Shown: one piece after another, positions 7,263-15,379 of the stretch
How the letters are laid out: the number at the start of each line of letters is the position of its first letter
How positions within the stretch are numbered: position 1 is the stretch's first letter
DNA from: a virus
Virus record (IMG/VR): IMGVR_UViG_3300014325_000020
Location: 1-46,711 of that record
DNA length: 46,711 nt
Strand: one strand, 5' to 3'
Notes under the pieces: generated by a model
The model's database searches: none
Told to the model about the DNA's origin: nothing
What the model saw: the letters and a program-made list of their open reading frames with translations, nothing else
Made by a program: the position numbers and the translations under genes

Positions 7263-7675
7263 GAAAACCCAAAGACCCAAACGCAAAATTCCCGTTCAAG
7301 ACGATCCCTGATGATGACCGTCGACCACCGGAGGTAACGGCTCAGATTCGAGTCCTAGAGGCACAGAAGGTCGAGCTTAAAAAGCTCAACCCGCCGAACT
7401 ATATCGAGCAGAGAAAAGCGCTGAACCGCGAGATTTACCGTCTGTCGTTGATCGGTCTGCCGAAAGACCTGAGTTGGCGTAACAACGACGGTCGGCCGGC
7501 TTTCCTGCCGAAGGATCACACGACCCGTACGGTGAAACTGACGGCGGATCAGGTGGCGTTCTGCGCACGGATGTCGCCGAAGGGGAATGTCTCGATGGGC
7601 ATTCGAGCTTGCATTGATTTCACGATGGCTGCAAGACAGTTGCCGGCGTTGCCTGAGGGGTTGGAAGATGATTGA
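7259..7675 (+). CDS. Hypothetical protein
   Basis: A 138-residue protein. The GTG start at 7259 is chosen because it overlaps the upstream TGA as at 1809 and 5745. The N-terminus is basic and proline-rich (RKPKDPNAKFPFK), followed by a helical segment and a C-terminal half (TRTVKLTADQVAFCARMSPKG) resembling small proteins that end in a ribbon-helix-helix-like unit. That would suit DNA binding, but I cannot confirm the fold by eye. Confidence 0.68.
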   Translation: MRKPKDPNAKFPFKTIPDDDRRPPEVTAQIRVLEAQKVELKKLNPPNYIEQRKALNREIYRLSLIGLPKDLSWRNNDGRPAFLPKDHTTRTVKLTADQVAFCARMSPKGNVSMGIRACIDFTMAARQLPALPEGLEDD

Positions 7676-7886
7676 TGATCGCGGCTGGCAGACCGTCATC
7701 TGCGAGGGTTGCCACGCCTCGCGAGTTCTGCACGAACTCATGAACGCGTATTCTCCATCAGTGAACGAGTGTCCGTATTGCAAACGGCCGCGATTGACGG
7801 AAGATCGAATTGCGCATCTGAGTAATCAAATCGCTAGCATCAACTACAGCGCGCCTTTCTCGGATGCGTGGTGGGCGGCATGGTAA
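7668..7886 (+). CDS. Hypothetical zinc-ribbon-like protein
   Basis: A 72-residue protein with two CxxC knuckles 24 residues apart (CEGC near residue 13 and CPYC near 38), the spacing of a small zinc ribbon. The C-terminus is helical and aromatic (FSDAWWAAW). It overlaps the end of the preceding gene, with GGTTGGAAG ahead of the ATG. It may be a nucleic-acid binder; the function is unknown. Confidence 0.72.
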   Translation: MIDDRGWQTVICEGCHASRVLHELMNAYSPSVNECPYCKRPRLTEDRIAHLSNQIASINYSAPFSDAWWAAW

Positions 7887-7903
7887 TTCGGAGATCTAAT
7901 TAA

Positions 7904-8344
7904 ATGGCTCGCCCTCCCAGCACCCCCTACCACGTCAACGGCTCCATGCTATTCGTCGGCGATGCCAACCAGGTGCAGGTGTCCCTCGTCGACATCCCAC
8001 AGGAAACAATCAACGTGATGGCGCTGAAATACCTGGCGCAAAAACTCACAAAGATCGTCGCCCGGGGTGGCTATCCCGAGGCTCAGCGTCTCGCTACGTC
8101 GATCTGTACGAATGGTCGCGTTACGCGTAAATTCGTGGATCGGTTGCCCGAAGAGACGATTCTGAAAGCCTGCCTCGTGAATTACGCCCGAGAAAAACAG
8201 GGTGTCGGCCCGCTCGATTTATCCGAGGCTTCAGCAGAGTTTGACGCTAAGATTGGCTCACTGGAGCGCGTAAGTCAGAAAAGCGAGGCTTATCTGTCGG
8301 CGCGTAAAAGGGCGGATGAGATTCTTTTCTCTTACAGGCGATAG
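7904..8344 (+). CDS. Hypothetical protein
   Basis: A 146-residue protein. An N-terminal beta-like stretch (MLFVGDANQVQVSLVDIPQE) precedes helical segments. The end is charged helix (LSARKRADEILFSYRR). It is the last sizeable gene of the rightward early operon. There is no recognisable family, membrane segment or nuclease motif. Confidence 0.72.
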   Translation: MARPPSTPYHVNGSMLFVGDANQVQVSLVDIPQETINVMALKYLAQKLTKIVARGGYPEAQRLATSICTNGRVTRKFVDRLPEETILKACLVNYAREKQGVGPLDLSEASAEFDAKIGSLERVSQKSEAYLSARKRADEILFSYRR

Positions 8345-8351
8345 GCTAAAT

Positions 8352-8474
8352 GTGAAAACTCTTTACAAAACCGTCGCCTTGATCCTCATCGCGCCTTTTC
8401 TGTTCGGAGCGATGCTTTTCGTGTCTTCGTTGGTTCTGCTTGTTGGTCTAATAACTGCACTGACTACCGACTGA
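8352..8474 (+). CDS. Small single-pass membrane protein
   Basis: A 40-residue ORF from GTG at 8352 to TGA at 8472-8474. After a short basic N-terminus (MKTLYKTVA) it is hydrophobic almost throughout (LILIAPFLFGAML...LLVGLITAL). It is the final gene of the early operon and abuts the convergent fibre gene, whose stop begins at 8475. The start is uncertain: an overlapping ATG at 8350 runs straight into a stop, so GTG is the only option. It could be an early membrane effector or a tiny holin-like protein. Confidence 0.5.
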   Translation: MKTLYKTVALILIAPFLFGAMLFVSSLVLLVGLITALTTD

Positions 8475-9389
8475 TTACAACAGCACTTCTTCTCCCTGTC
8501 GTGCTGTATAGGTCGGTGTTCCTGAGTTATTCTGAGTCTCGATCTGAACCCAAAGACCAGCCGGGATCATCCCCGACAGGTTCGCGGTACCGACCATTTG
8601 CTGGCCTACGGTGACCGAAAGCGTAGTTGGCTGGCCTGCTGTGCTGCTGATAATCGTCTGTTGTCCTGTACTGCAGGCGCTATTGGTATACGTCCTCAGA
8701 AAGACGGTTCCCTGAGGTGTCCCGCCGAGTGTTACGGTAGTGGAGATATCTACCCCATAGGCGACCTGTGCGTCACGCGTCGAACTGATTTGGAAACAGG
8801 TTGCTACGGCGCGCGTCGGATATGAAAACGAGCGAGCGACAGCAGTTGGCAAGGTCGCCAGCGTACCGTCCCCGCGAACGTACTGCGCAGTCGTCCCGGT
8901 TGGCGTGTTGAACTTACCAGCAAGTCCAGCGGACAAAGCCGCAGAAGTCGCACCGTCGGTGATTCCATAACCGCTCAGCGTCGTGGGCTTGGACAGCAGA
9001 TCAGCGAACAGGCCCGAAGTCGCCACCGTCGCAAATGTTGGCTTGGTGTTCAGGTCGTTATAGCTCCCGCTGGTCGCAACAGTCGCCAGCGTCGGGCGGT
9101 TCAAAATCTGCGACAGGCCGCTATTCGAGGCCCAATCGGCATTCACTGGCGCTGAGGACATGGCGAGTTGCCCAGCCGAGAACGTGAGCCCCGTCCCTAG
9201 AGTCACATAACCTGGCAGTTGCGTTGTCGGATCGTAGAACCACAGCGATTTGGCCGTGGGGACAGTCATCACTCGCGTAACGTTCCCGGTATCAGCAGAA
9301 TTACGCTGCGTTAGAACCATGGAATACGGATCGGCAAATGCCGACGAAGCGGCAGCAATCGCCGCCATGGAAATCAGCAAGCGATTCAT
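8475..9389 (-). CDS. Tail fibre-like protein with signal peptide
   Basis: A 304-residue protein and the last gene of the late operon. The first 19 residues (MNRLLISMAAIAAASSAFA) are a textbook signal peptide with an A-x-A cleavage site, unusual for a virion protein. The middle carries classic short-fibre repeats: two SYNDLNTKPTF-like units and LSGYGITDGAT, as in many phage fibres. The end is a beta-rich head with a cysteine pair. It is coupled to the gene before it by a 4-nt overlap. It might attach to virions as an adhesin or act as a secreted, cell-surface protein. The fibre assignment is firm; localisation is inferred. Confidence 0.78.
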   Translation of the reverse strand: MNRLLISMAAIAAASSAFADPYSMVLTQRNSADTGNVTRVMTVPTAKSLWFYDPTTQLPGYVTLGTGLTFSAGQLAMSSAPVNADWASNSGLSQILNRPTLATVATSGSYNDLNTKPTFATVATSGLFADLLSKPTTLSGYGITDGATSAALSAGLAGKFNTPTGTTAQYVRGDGTLATLPTAVARSFSYPTRAVATCFQISSTRDAQVAYGVDISTTVTLGGTPQGTVFLRTYTNSACSTGQQTIISSTAGQPTTLSVTVGQQMVGTANLSGMIPAGLWVQIETQNNSGTPTYTARQGEEVLL

Positions 9390-9706
9390 GCGTCCCCCAC
9401 CCAGTGATTCGATCCAACATGAGTCACAGTGACAAACGAATTCGCCAGGAACGTCGTGGCGCCGTTGTCCACAGTCTTACCGGAATCCCACGTCAGATCG
9501 GTGATATTTTGATTGCACCAAAATCGAATCGTCTGACCATCAACCGAATCGTTGTCCGAAGGCAAATTGATTTGCAACGATGCCAGGGAAGACGTGGGAA
9601 GCAGCTTAATCAGCATGTCGCCACTATCCTGAGCCGGAACCGTGTATGTGGTTCCGGTGGTTGGAGTCCCGGTATAGATGCTTCTGGAAAGCGAGTACGT
9701 TGTCAC
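9386..9706 (-). CDS. Probable virion or fibre-associated protein
   Basis: A 106-residue, beta-rich protein with Thr/Ser/Gly-rich sequence (YTGTPTTGTTYTVPAQDSGD) ending in a short beta motif (THVGSNHWVGDA). Proteins with the phrase YTVPAQDSGD next to fibre genes are usually small structural or receptor-binding accessories. Its stop overlaps the ATG of the signal-peptide fibre downstream, implying matched expression. Confidence 0.65.
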   Translation of the reverse strand: MTTYSLSRSIYTGTPTTGTTYTVPAQDSGDMLIKLLPTSSLASLQINLPSDNDSVDGQTIRFWCNQNITDLTWDSGKTVDNGATTFLANSFVTVTHVGSNHWVGDA

Positions 9707-9707
9707 G

Positions 9708-9929
9708 TTAACCCCCAGACAAAGCTTTTCGGATCGCGTCTTCCAGCGCTTGCCGAGAGTTTGATTGCGTGGCCTGGATACCGGCCCATTCGCTGTCGGT
9801 CAGCGTGGTTCGGCCTTCAAGCTGAGCCTGCTTGATCGTGGCCGAAATGCCGGCCGCAGCCTGCAGCGAGTTCGTCGCCGTCGTCAGAACGGTTGCGAGG
9901 ATGTCGATTGCTTCGGTGACGTTTGCCAT
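9708..9929 (-). CDS. Hypothetical small helical protein
   Basis: A 73-residue Ala/Thr-rich helical protein (MANVTEAIDILATVLTTATN...) ending RKALSGG. It lies directly after the lipoprotein gene, sharing one base of overlap, and two bases before the next gene. It has no membrane segment. The position among lysis-related small genes and fibre genes gives no clear role. Confidence 0.65.
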   Translation of the reverse strand: MANVTEAIDILATVLTTATNSLQAAAGISATIKQAQLEGRTTLTDSEWAGIQATQSNSRQALEDAIRKALSGG

Positions 9930-10267
9930 TACTTGACTCCATGAGCAGTGAGATAGGCCGACAGTTGCGCGAGAAGCGAGGTAGCGAGCGCGAGTTTGCC
10001 CTGCGCGGTTGTCGTATCACCGGCCGATTCAGCGAGTTTCGCAGCGGCAATCGCAGAGGTAGCCTGATCACCAATCGACAGGACTTGCTGCGCATCCGTT
10101 GCCTTGATCGTGCCAGCGTTCAGCGCCTGAGCTGCCGACAGTTCGAGGGCGGAAACCTGCGCCTGAGCGGTCGCGAGCGATTCATCGAGTGATTGCGGAG
10201 CCATGAGGCCCAGCGACGTACAGCCAGCCAGCGCAATGGCCAGCGTGAAAGCGTAGAGACTCTTCAT
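9929..10267 (-). CDS. Predicted lipoprotein (possible outer-membrane spanin-like)
   Basis: A 112-residue protein with a lipoprotein signal: a basic start (MKS), a hydrophobic stretch and the lipobox LAGC near residues 13-16. The mature part is a long Ala-rich helix. It is transcribed after the endolysin and a small membrane protein, the usual place for an outer-membrane spanin (Rz1). However, it is longer than typical Rz1, is not proline-rich, and no inner-membrane partner is obvious. Spanin is therefore a guess; lipoprotein is well supported. Confidence 0.75.
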   Translation of the reverse strand: MKSLYAFTLAIALAGCTSLGLMAPQSLDESLATAQAQVSALELSAAQALNAGTIKATDAQQVLSIGDQATSAIAAAKLAESAGDTTTAQGKLALATSLLAQLSAYLTAHGVK

Positions 10268-10500
10268 TTCGTCGTACCTCCGGGAATGGTGATGGTCGTA
10301 TTGCCAGACTTGGCGGCTTGATCTGCAGCAGGGTCAGCGTACGTCAGGTAGTGAGCGGAGAGGGCCGCCAAACCCATCTTGCAAAATTCCACAACATCAT
10401 CAGCGCCTTGAATGTGGTTGACGCGGAGATAGAACCAGCCAACTGCCATCATGACTGCAGCATAAACCTTGATCGCACCGGCAGAGAATAAGGAATTCAT
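10264..10500 (-). CDS. Small membrane protein, candidate holin
   Basis: A 78-residue protein with one clear hydrophobic segment at residues 8-25 (AIKVYAAVMMAVGWFYL) and a second weaker one around 37-55, followed by a hydrophilic tail. It overlaps the lipoprotein gene downstream by four bases and the small gene upstream by four, within two genes of the GH108 endolysin. Size, topology and position fit a class II-like holin that releases the endolysin. The alternative candidate is at 20640. Confidence 0.6.
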   Translation of the reverse strand: MNSLFSAGAIKVYAAVMMAVGWFYLRVNHIQGADDVVEFCKMGLAALSAHYLTYADPAADQAAKSGNTTITIPGGTTK

Positions 10501-10664
10501 GCCGGTAGTTTAACCTCTGGCAAATACTCTTCGATGACAGGATGTAAGCCCGGCCAGTATTCGCGAGCCTGCTGGACAGCCTCCAGACAGGTTTTAGCCT
10601 CGAATGGCTCTCCGAGAGGGACGAAGAACAAATCGTCGCCAAGGATATACGCCTGGAAAATCAC
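10497..10664 (-). CDS. Hypothetical small protein next to endolysin
   Basis: A 55-residue protein (VIFQAYILGDDLFFVPLGEP...). I choose the GTG at 10664, which overlaps the endolysin TGA, rather than an ATG further upstream inside the endolysin gene. The pattern, a strand pair followed by TCLEAVQQAREYWPGL, resembles small uncharacterised proteins encoded near phage lysins. There is no membrane segment. Confidence 0.6.
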   Translation of the reverse strand: MIFQAYILGDDLFFVPLGEPFEAKTCLEAVQQAREYWPGLHPVIEEYLPEVKLPA

Positions 10665-11149
10665 CTGAAGTCCTGCGCGGCATACTGGAGATTTTCCGTC
10701 CAACGTTCGATCCAGCCCTTGCCGTAAACGTCGAACTGAGGATTCTCCAGGTAAAACTGCTGGACACGGGCGATGAAGCCGAAGACCTGTGCGGGATACG
10801 TCATGCCCGACAGGTGAGCCATCGTCTGAGCGCCCAGCACGCCGTCTTGCTGAACGCCGGCCACGAACTGGAGAAACTGAATGGCACGATACTTGCCAGC
10901 ATTCACGGCGAAGTCAAACACCTGATACGCGAGTGGCGGATTAAGCTGGCTGATCCCCGGCCAATAGTCACGGGCGTAGATTTGCACCGCCGCTTCGCGT
11001 GTCAGGTTTTTGATATCGACGTTCGGGTACGAGCGTTTGCTGATGCCGAAGTTCGTTTCGCCGCCCGCGTCGCGGGGATCGAAACTATACCCACCCTCGT
11101 GCAAAAGGGTGCGGCCAACGATGGTGGGCCAGTCGAGAGAGACGTTCAC
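10661..11149 (-). CDS. GH108 N-acetylmuramidase endolysin
   Basis: A 162-residue peptidoglycan hydrolase. The N-terminal motif LLHEGGYSFDPRDAGGETNFGI carries the family's catalytic Glu (E18) and the DxGG-TN-GI signature of glycoside hydrolase 108. The C-terminal half (AQVFGFIARVQQFYLENPQF...GWIERW) matches the small PG_binding_3-type helical domain usually fused to it. There is no signal peptide or signal-anchor, so it should need a holin for export. The length is typical for the family. It is the central gene of the lysis cluster, followed by a small gene, a candidate holin and a lipoprotein. Confidence 0.92.
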   Translation of the reverse strand: MNVSLDWPTIVGRTLLHEGGYSFDPRDAGGETNFGISKRSYPNVDIKNLTREAAVQIYARDYWPGISQLNPPLAYQVFDFAVNAGKYRAIQFLQFVAGVQQDGVLGAQTMAHLSGMTYPAQVFGFIARVQQFYLENPQFDVYGKGWIERWTENLQYAAQDFR

Positions 11150-11571
11150 TTGTACAAATCTTTCGGGATAACGCGAGAGACGGTTACACCATCTGGATTC
11201 ATGGAAATTTTCGCTGCACCGACTCCGTAAACGAGAGAGTCAATCATGGTGATGCGCTGAACTTTCCTCTGTACATACCGATTGAGTTCTTCGAAAACGG
11301 TGCTGGGCTTCATCTGGAACGGCCGAATCTCATTGAACGGATCGCCCCAGACATCAAATCCCTTGTCGCGCTCCATCATCGCCAAATCCTCCATCCGCGC
11401 AAACGGCAGCGGAATATTCGTCCGCGTCTTGCCCGTCTTCCAGTTGTACTCGACACCAGGCGCGTCGGGAACCTTCTGCCACTCGTCCGGTTGCTGCACT
11501 GGCTTCTCAACTTTCGGCCCAAAGGGCGTCCAGTCCTTGTTGGATTCCGTGGGGTCGGTTTCGGTGCGCAT
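11146..11571 (-). CDS. Hypothetical protein
   Basis: A 141-residue protein with a Pro/Lys/Glu-rich, probably flexible N-terminal half (KPVQQPDEWQKVPDAPGVEY) and a more ordered C-terminal half (NRYVQRKVQRITMIDSLVYGVG...). Its stop overlaps the endolysin ATG. It lies between the ATP-grasp gene and the endolysin. It could be a virion protein or a partner of either neighbour; the sequence gives no motif. Confidence 0.7.
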   Translation of the reverse strand: MRTETDPTESNKDWTPFGPKVEKPVQQPDEWQKVPDAPGVEYNWKTGKTRTNIPLPFARMEDLAMMERDKGFDVWGDPFNEIRPFQMKPSTVFEELNRYVQRKVQRITMIDSLVYGVGAAKISMNPDGVTVSRVIPKDLYK

Positions 11572-11585
11572 GATGGGCTCCTGGG

Positions 11586-12902
11586 TTAGTCGTAAGACAT
11601 GCCTTTAGCGTAGCCCATTTTTTGCAGTTGCGGAAGCTGTTTCTCTAGCCTTTTACCGATGTCGTTGCGCAGCATGAGATTGCTTGGAACGCTGATCTTG
11701 TCGGCAACTGCGTAAGCAGCATCTGCCGACTCTTCTACTGTCGAGTCGCAACCGACCGCAACACCGATGTAGTTGCCAGCTGTGCACATCATCGGCTCTT
11801 CGATCACTTCGTCACCCTTCATCGTGGGCGCGCGACGGATGCAAACGTCCATGAGATGGAAGTTTTTGAGGACGGATTTGTTCAGTCCGTAGATCGGGGC
11901 ACCGGCATGCGTTTCTGGTGTGTCGTTCAAGTATGGGTAATCGCCGTGCGTGACGACGACCCCAGTAGCGATGTCCTCGCTGACCTTGAGCGTGTCTCGG
12001 CCTTCCAGCAGGTCAGCCATCCAGATAACGGGGTCGCCCTTGTGCAGTTGGGCCTGAATCACCGACAGGGGCCAACCAAAGCGGCACGTCCACTCCAAAG
12101 GCCACGGAATGCCCTTGTCGTCGATGATCGTGGCGATATCAACATATCCAACATACCCCAGTTGGAATAGAAAATCGGTACAAGGCTTCAAAACGTCGTC
12201 GAATAGCTGGGACTTCTTCACGTAGCGAACCACAGTCCCCTGCTCGCCAGTGGAAACGCCGTAGTCGCCCGGAAAGAGTTTTTTGAACTCCCAGTTTTCG
12301 CATAGCCACTCGCTCCAACCGTTAGGGCCGAACCACCCACCAACGGCCATTTCGGTGCCTTTGATGAGGTCTTGCAAAACGAACCCATTATTGATCGGCG
12401 GGTTCTTTTTCCACTGCTGGAGCTTGTAGACCAGATCGGCGGCGGACTTGCCAACGTAGCTGAATTCTTTGGGAGCTTCACCAATCGGCTTCGCCGCGTA
12501 CGCCTTCCCAGTCTTCTTAACGTAATCAATCGCTTTGTCGTAAGACGTGAACTTGACCGCCGGCATGATTTCCACGCCGCATGACTCCAATGCGGCCATG
12601 CCCTTGTCCCGGTCTAGCTCCAACTCGCCAGCCTGCTTGTTGCATCCGAAGATCGGATAACCTTGATTGAAATACGGTTGCAGTGCGTCGGCGTAATTGC
12701 AGTTATCCGAGGTCAGAATCAAATCCGCCCACTTCATCGAAGGCCGCCAATCAGCCACACGCGGCACGATCCCATCGCCCGCAGGGCGACGATTCCCGCC
12801 CTTGGTGTCCGGTAGCCAGTACCTCACATCGTGCCCAGCCTCCTGAGCACGGTATGCCACGTCCAGCGAGCACTTGCACGTATCAATGACGAGGACTTTC
12901 AT
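11586..12902 (-). CDS. PurD-like ATP-grasp ligase of unknown substrate
   Basis: A 438-residue enzyme, close to the length of phosphoribosylamine-glycine ligase (PurD). It has an N-terminal Rossmann-like unit (MKVLVIDTCKCSLDVAYRAQ), then ELDRDKGMAALESCGVE (the segment around K100 resembling the start of the ATP-grasp domain), KPIGEAPKE (K138), a glycine-rich loop, and PLEWTCRFGWP with E270 and R274 aligning with the Mg-binding LEfN-RfGDPE of PurD. The DPE is replaced by WPL, so the acceptor may differ. It acts in the cytoplasm, or is carried in the particle if it is a virion protein. It lies between the largest ejection protein (4-nt overlap) and a lysis gene, not with nucleotide genes. Product and role are unknown. 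Confidence 0.8.
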   Translation of the reverse strand: MKVLVIDTCKCSLDVAYRAQEAGHDVRYWLPDTKGGNRRPAGDGIVPRVADWRPSMKWADLILTSDNCNYADALQPYFNQGYPIFGCNKQAGELELDRDKGMAALESCGVEIMPAVKFTSYDKAIDYVKKTGKAYAAKPIGEAPKEFSYVGKSAADLVYKLQQWKKNPPINNGFVLQDLIKGTEMAVGGWFGPNGWSEWLCENWEFKKLFPGDYGVSTGEQGTVVRYVKKSQLFDDVLKPCTDFLFQLGYVGYVDIATIIDDKGIPWPLEWTCRFGWPLSVIQAQLHKGDPVIWMADLLEGRDTLKVSEDIATGVVVTHGDYPYLNDTPETHAGAPIYGLNKSVLKNFHLMDVCIRRAPTMKGDEVIEEPMMCTAGNYIGVAVGCDSTVEESADAAYAVADKISVPSNLMLRNDIGKRLEKQLPQLQKMGYAKGMSYD

Positions 12903-15379
12903 TGGCCGTCCTGCTGTTCTTGCTGCTGGTTCGATGACTGACGCACCACGTCAGCCGCGATCTGCCGCGCGATGTGATCGGCCATGAACGCGTTGCCCTT
13001 GTTTGGTTTCTCGGCCATCGTCTTCGCCATCTTCGGGTCTTCGATGATCTTGGCAATAGCGTCAACCGTCATCTGCTTCTGACGGGCAATCAGAGATTGA
13101 CCAGCCAGAGCTGCGGCGCCAGTCGCGGCGCCAGCAACAGGGCCGCCAGCAATCGTGCCGATACCGCTGGACAACGCGATGAATCCGACTTTTCGGACAA
13201 TGTAATTCGCAACGGACGACGAGTTTTCCAGCGTCGGCACACCGCCCCGAATCATCCGCTGAGCCTGCTGCTGGGCGTTCTCTCCACGAATCGAGTCAGC
13301 GACCTTGCGGATATTCGCGGACTGCTCGGGCGTGTACAGCCCTGATTTCTGCGCCATCAACGCGAGGTCTTCGGACTGTTCGGGATGGTCGAAAAAATAC
13401 TGATTGAACTTCGCTCGCATGCCGTCCAGTGCCGCAGCAGCCTGCGGCGATTTCTGAATCGCCTGCACGGCCTGGCGCATGTTCGACAATCGAGCACTCC
13501 GGTCTCCCTGCATGATCGGATCAAGCACCATCGAAGCATCGGCCACGCCGGCAGATTTCGCCAGCGCCGACGAGTTATAGCGATCCCGCTGCGTCTCGGT
13601 GGACTTGCGAATCGCGTTCACCTCGGCCTCACGGACACCGGCCGCCTGAACGGCGTCCTGCACTGTGGCAAGCGATTTATCCAGCCCATACGCCTTGATA
13701 GCGGGGCCGTAATCGCGCTGGAACTGTGCGAACTTTTGCGGAGTCAGACCGCCGGGAGACGCCTTCAGGTCGGATAGCTTCTGACCCACATACGATTTCA
13801 CGGCACCCTGGAACTCCGGGTCATCCTTCATAAGCGACTGAATGCGTTGCGCGGTGTCGCCGCCCTTCATACCCTTGGGCAGCAGAGTTTCCGCCGCCTG
13901 ACCGGCGCCCATGACCTTTGATCGACCATAGTCCATGTCAGCCGTCAGTTTATCCGCCGCTTGCCCACGCTGGAAGGGGTCTAGCTTTGCCATACCGCTC
14001 GCGTAGTCGCTCAGGTACTTCGAATAAGCACCTTCGGACGACTTATCGACAGCGGCAATCAGCGCTTTTTTCACTGCCAGCAGGTTCCTCACGTCGGGAG
14101 TTTTCTCCGTCGCGTACTTGCCCTTGCCCTCGATTCGGTCGTTGATGTCGCCGATGATGTTGTGGGCGGTCTGACCGTCCAGTGTTGCGCTGTCCGTCGT
14201 GATCTTGCTCTTGATCGTGCTGCTGATCTTTCCTGAACCGACCGGCGCACTGGTCTTACCCAAGTTTTCCTTGGTGTTGCTCAGGATATTCGCAGCCACA
14301 CCGCCGGCCGAATCAGCTACAGCGTCACGGCCGGCGAAATCCTTCTCGAACTTCCGAGCGAGCGACAGCGCCTCAGACGCATCCACGCGCCGGGTCTGAG
14401 TGACCTTCTGTAGCGTCCCCTGCGCTTGCGCTTTCACCTGGTCGCGAACGCTGTCATTCAGTTTCGATAGGCTCGCCTGCCCAATCTCGCCCAGAGTCGT
14501 ATTCGGCTGGAACGCGTTGATCGTGCTCTCGACGTGCTTATCCGCCTGTTTCTGCATGCTGTCTGCTGCCTGCAGGCGAGCGTCTAGCGCGGCGTTCTGT
14601 TCCTTCACGGCAGCGTTGAGCATGTCGCGAGTGGATTGCGGCGATGCGTTCTCCGTCGCGGTCTGATTCACAGTGTTGCGTTGAGCTACGTAATCCTTGG
14701 TCTTTTCGGCCGCAGTCTTTTCGGCCGCATCTTTGCCAACGGAGCCAGCCACCTTGCCCGCTGCGAAACTGGTTCCAAGTCCGAGCGCAAGAGTGATCTT
14801 GTTTGCCGTCTCAGGCGAAACGCCGAGCTTCACGAGGCCCTGCGTAATCGCCTCCTGACCGGAACCGAAAGCGCCCGAAAGCGCCATGTCTTTTAGTTTC
14901 TGAATCGCGCTTCCGCTCCCGCCGCCACCCGTGGCGGCAGCTCCCGCGCCAGCACCAACAATCGCTTGGCTCAAATCTGCCGGCGCTGGTTCAGGGCCAA
15001 GCAGACGGGTAGCCAAACGCGTGCCTGCATTCGCTGGGTCTTTCGCAGGATCATCCGGCGGTGCTCCCCAAGCCTTGAGATATTCCTTCTGCTGATCCGG
15101 CGTCATGTTCTTGAACGCTTCAGCGTTACCGGGTGACTTATTGCCTCCCAAACCGTGCATCGCGAAGTCGGCCAACTTGAACGGAGCCCGTGCCACCTGA
15201 TCAATGATGTATTCGGCGGTGGACATGTGCTCGCCGTCCTTCTCCTCGCCGAGGTGAATTCGGCCATCACCGCTGTCCTTTTTATCGACCACAGGCGCAC
15301 TGGCCCACGCTTCTTTCAGAGCAGGCGGCGGCGCAGCGGGCGAGCCAACGACCGGAGCGGATTCCCAAGCGCTGGGCAT
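12899..15379 (-). CDS. Large ejection (internal virion) protein
   Basis: An 826-residue protein, the largest of the ejection block. It has a Pro/Ala-rich repeated N-terminus (AWESAPVV and AWASAPVV), a long helical, Ala/Lys/Gln-rich body with predicted coiled coils, and a hydrophobic Gly/Ala segment near the C-terminus (SGIGTIAGGPVAGAATGAAA) that could insert in a membrane. This composition is typical of podovirus proteins that leave the capsid first and build a channel for DNA, like P22 gp16 or T7 gp15/16; similarity is in style, not shown by alignment. No lytic transglycosylase motif was seen. The start shares one base with the upstream gene. Confidence 0.78.
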   Translation of the reverse strand: MPSAWESAPVVGSPAAPPPALKEAWASAPVVDKKDSGDGRIHLGEEKDGEHMSTAEYIIDQVARAPFKLADFAMHGLGGNKSPGNAEAFKNMTPDQQKEYLKAWGAPPDDPAKDPANAGTRLATRLLGPEPAPADLSQAIVGAGAGAAATGGGGSGSAIQKLKDMALSGAFGSGQEAITQGLVKLGVSPETANKITLALGLGTSFAAGKVAGSVGKDAAEKTAAEKTKDYVAQRNTVNQTATENASPQSTRDMLNAAVKEQNAALDARLQAADSMQKQADKHVESTINAFQPNTTLGEIGQASLSKLNDSVRDQVKAQAQGTLQKVTQTRRVDASEALSLARKFEKDFAGRDAVADSAGGVAANILSNTKENLGKTSAPVGSGKISSTIKSKITTDSATLDGQTAHNIIGDINDRIEGKGKYATEKTPDVRNLLAVKKALIAAVDKSSEGAYSKYLSDYASGMAKLDPFQRGQAADKLTADMDYGRSKVMGAGQAAETLLPKGMKGGDTAQRIQSLMKDDPEFQGAVKSYVGQKLSDLKASPGGLTPQKFAQFQRDYGPAIKAYGLDKSLATVQDAVQAAGVREAEVNAIRKSTETQRDRYNSSALAKSAGVADASMVLDPIMQGDRSARLSNMRQAVQAIQKSPQAAAALDGMRAKFNQYFFDHPEQSEDLALMAQKSGLYTPEQSANIRKVADSIRGENAQQQAQRMIRGGVPTLENSSSVANYIVRKVGFIALSSGIGTIAGGPVAGAATGAAALAGQSLIARQKQMTVDAIAKIIEDPKMAKTMAEKPNKGNAFMADHIARQIAADVVRQSSNQQQEQQDGQ

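Noticed and set aside
8460-8490. A bidirectional terminator at the convergent junction
   Set aside because: No stem-loop with T-run is visible; the two stop codons simply abut.
8475-9389. A diversity-generating retroelement as in BPP-1, with a variable region in a fibre gene
   Set aside because: No reverse transcriptase gene exists in any frame, and I saw no template-like repeat of a fibre end.
9929-10267. A confident Rz1 spanin call
   Set aside because: The lipobox is clear, but the protein is long, Ala-rich and lacks the proline-rich character and an obvious inner-membrane partner.
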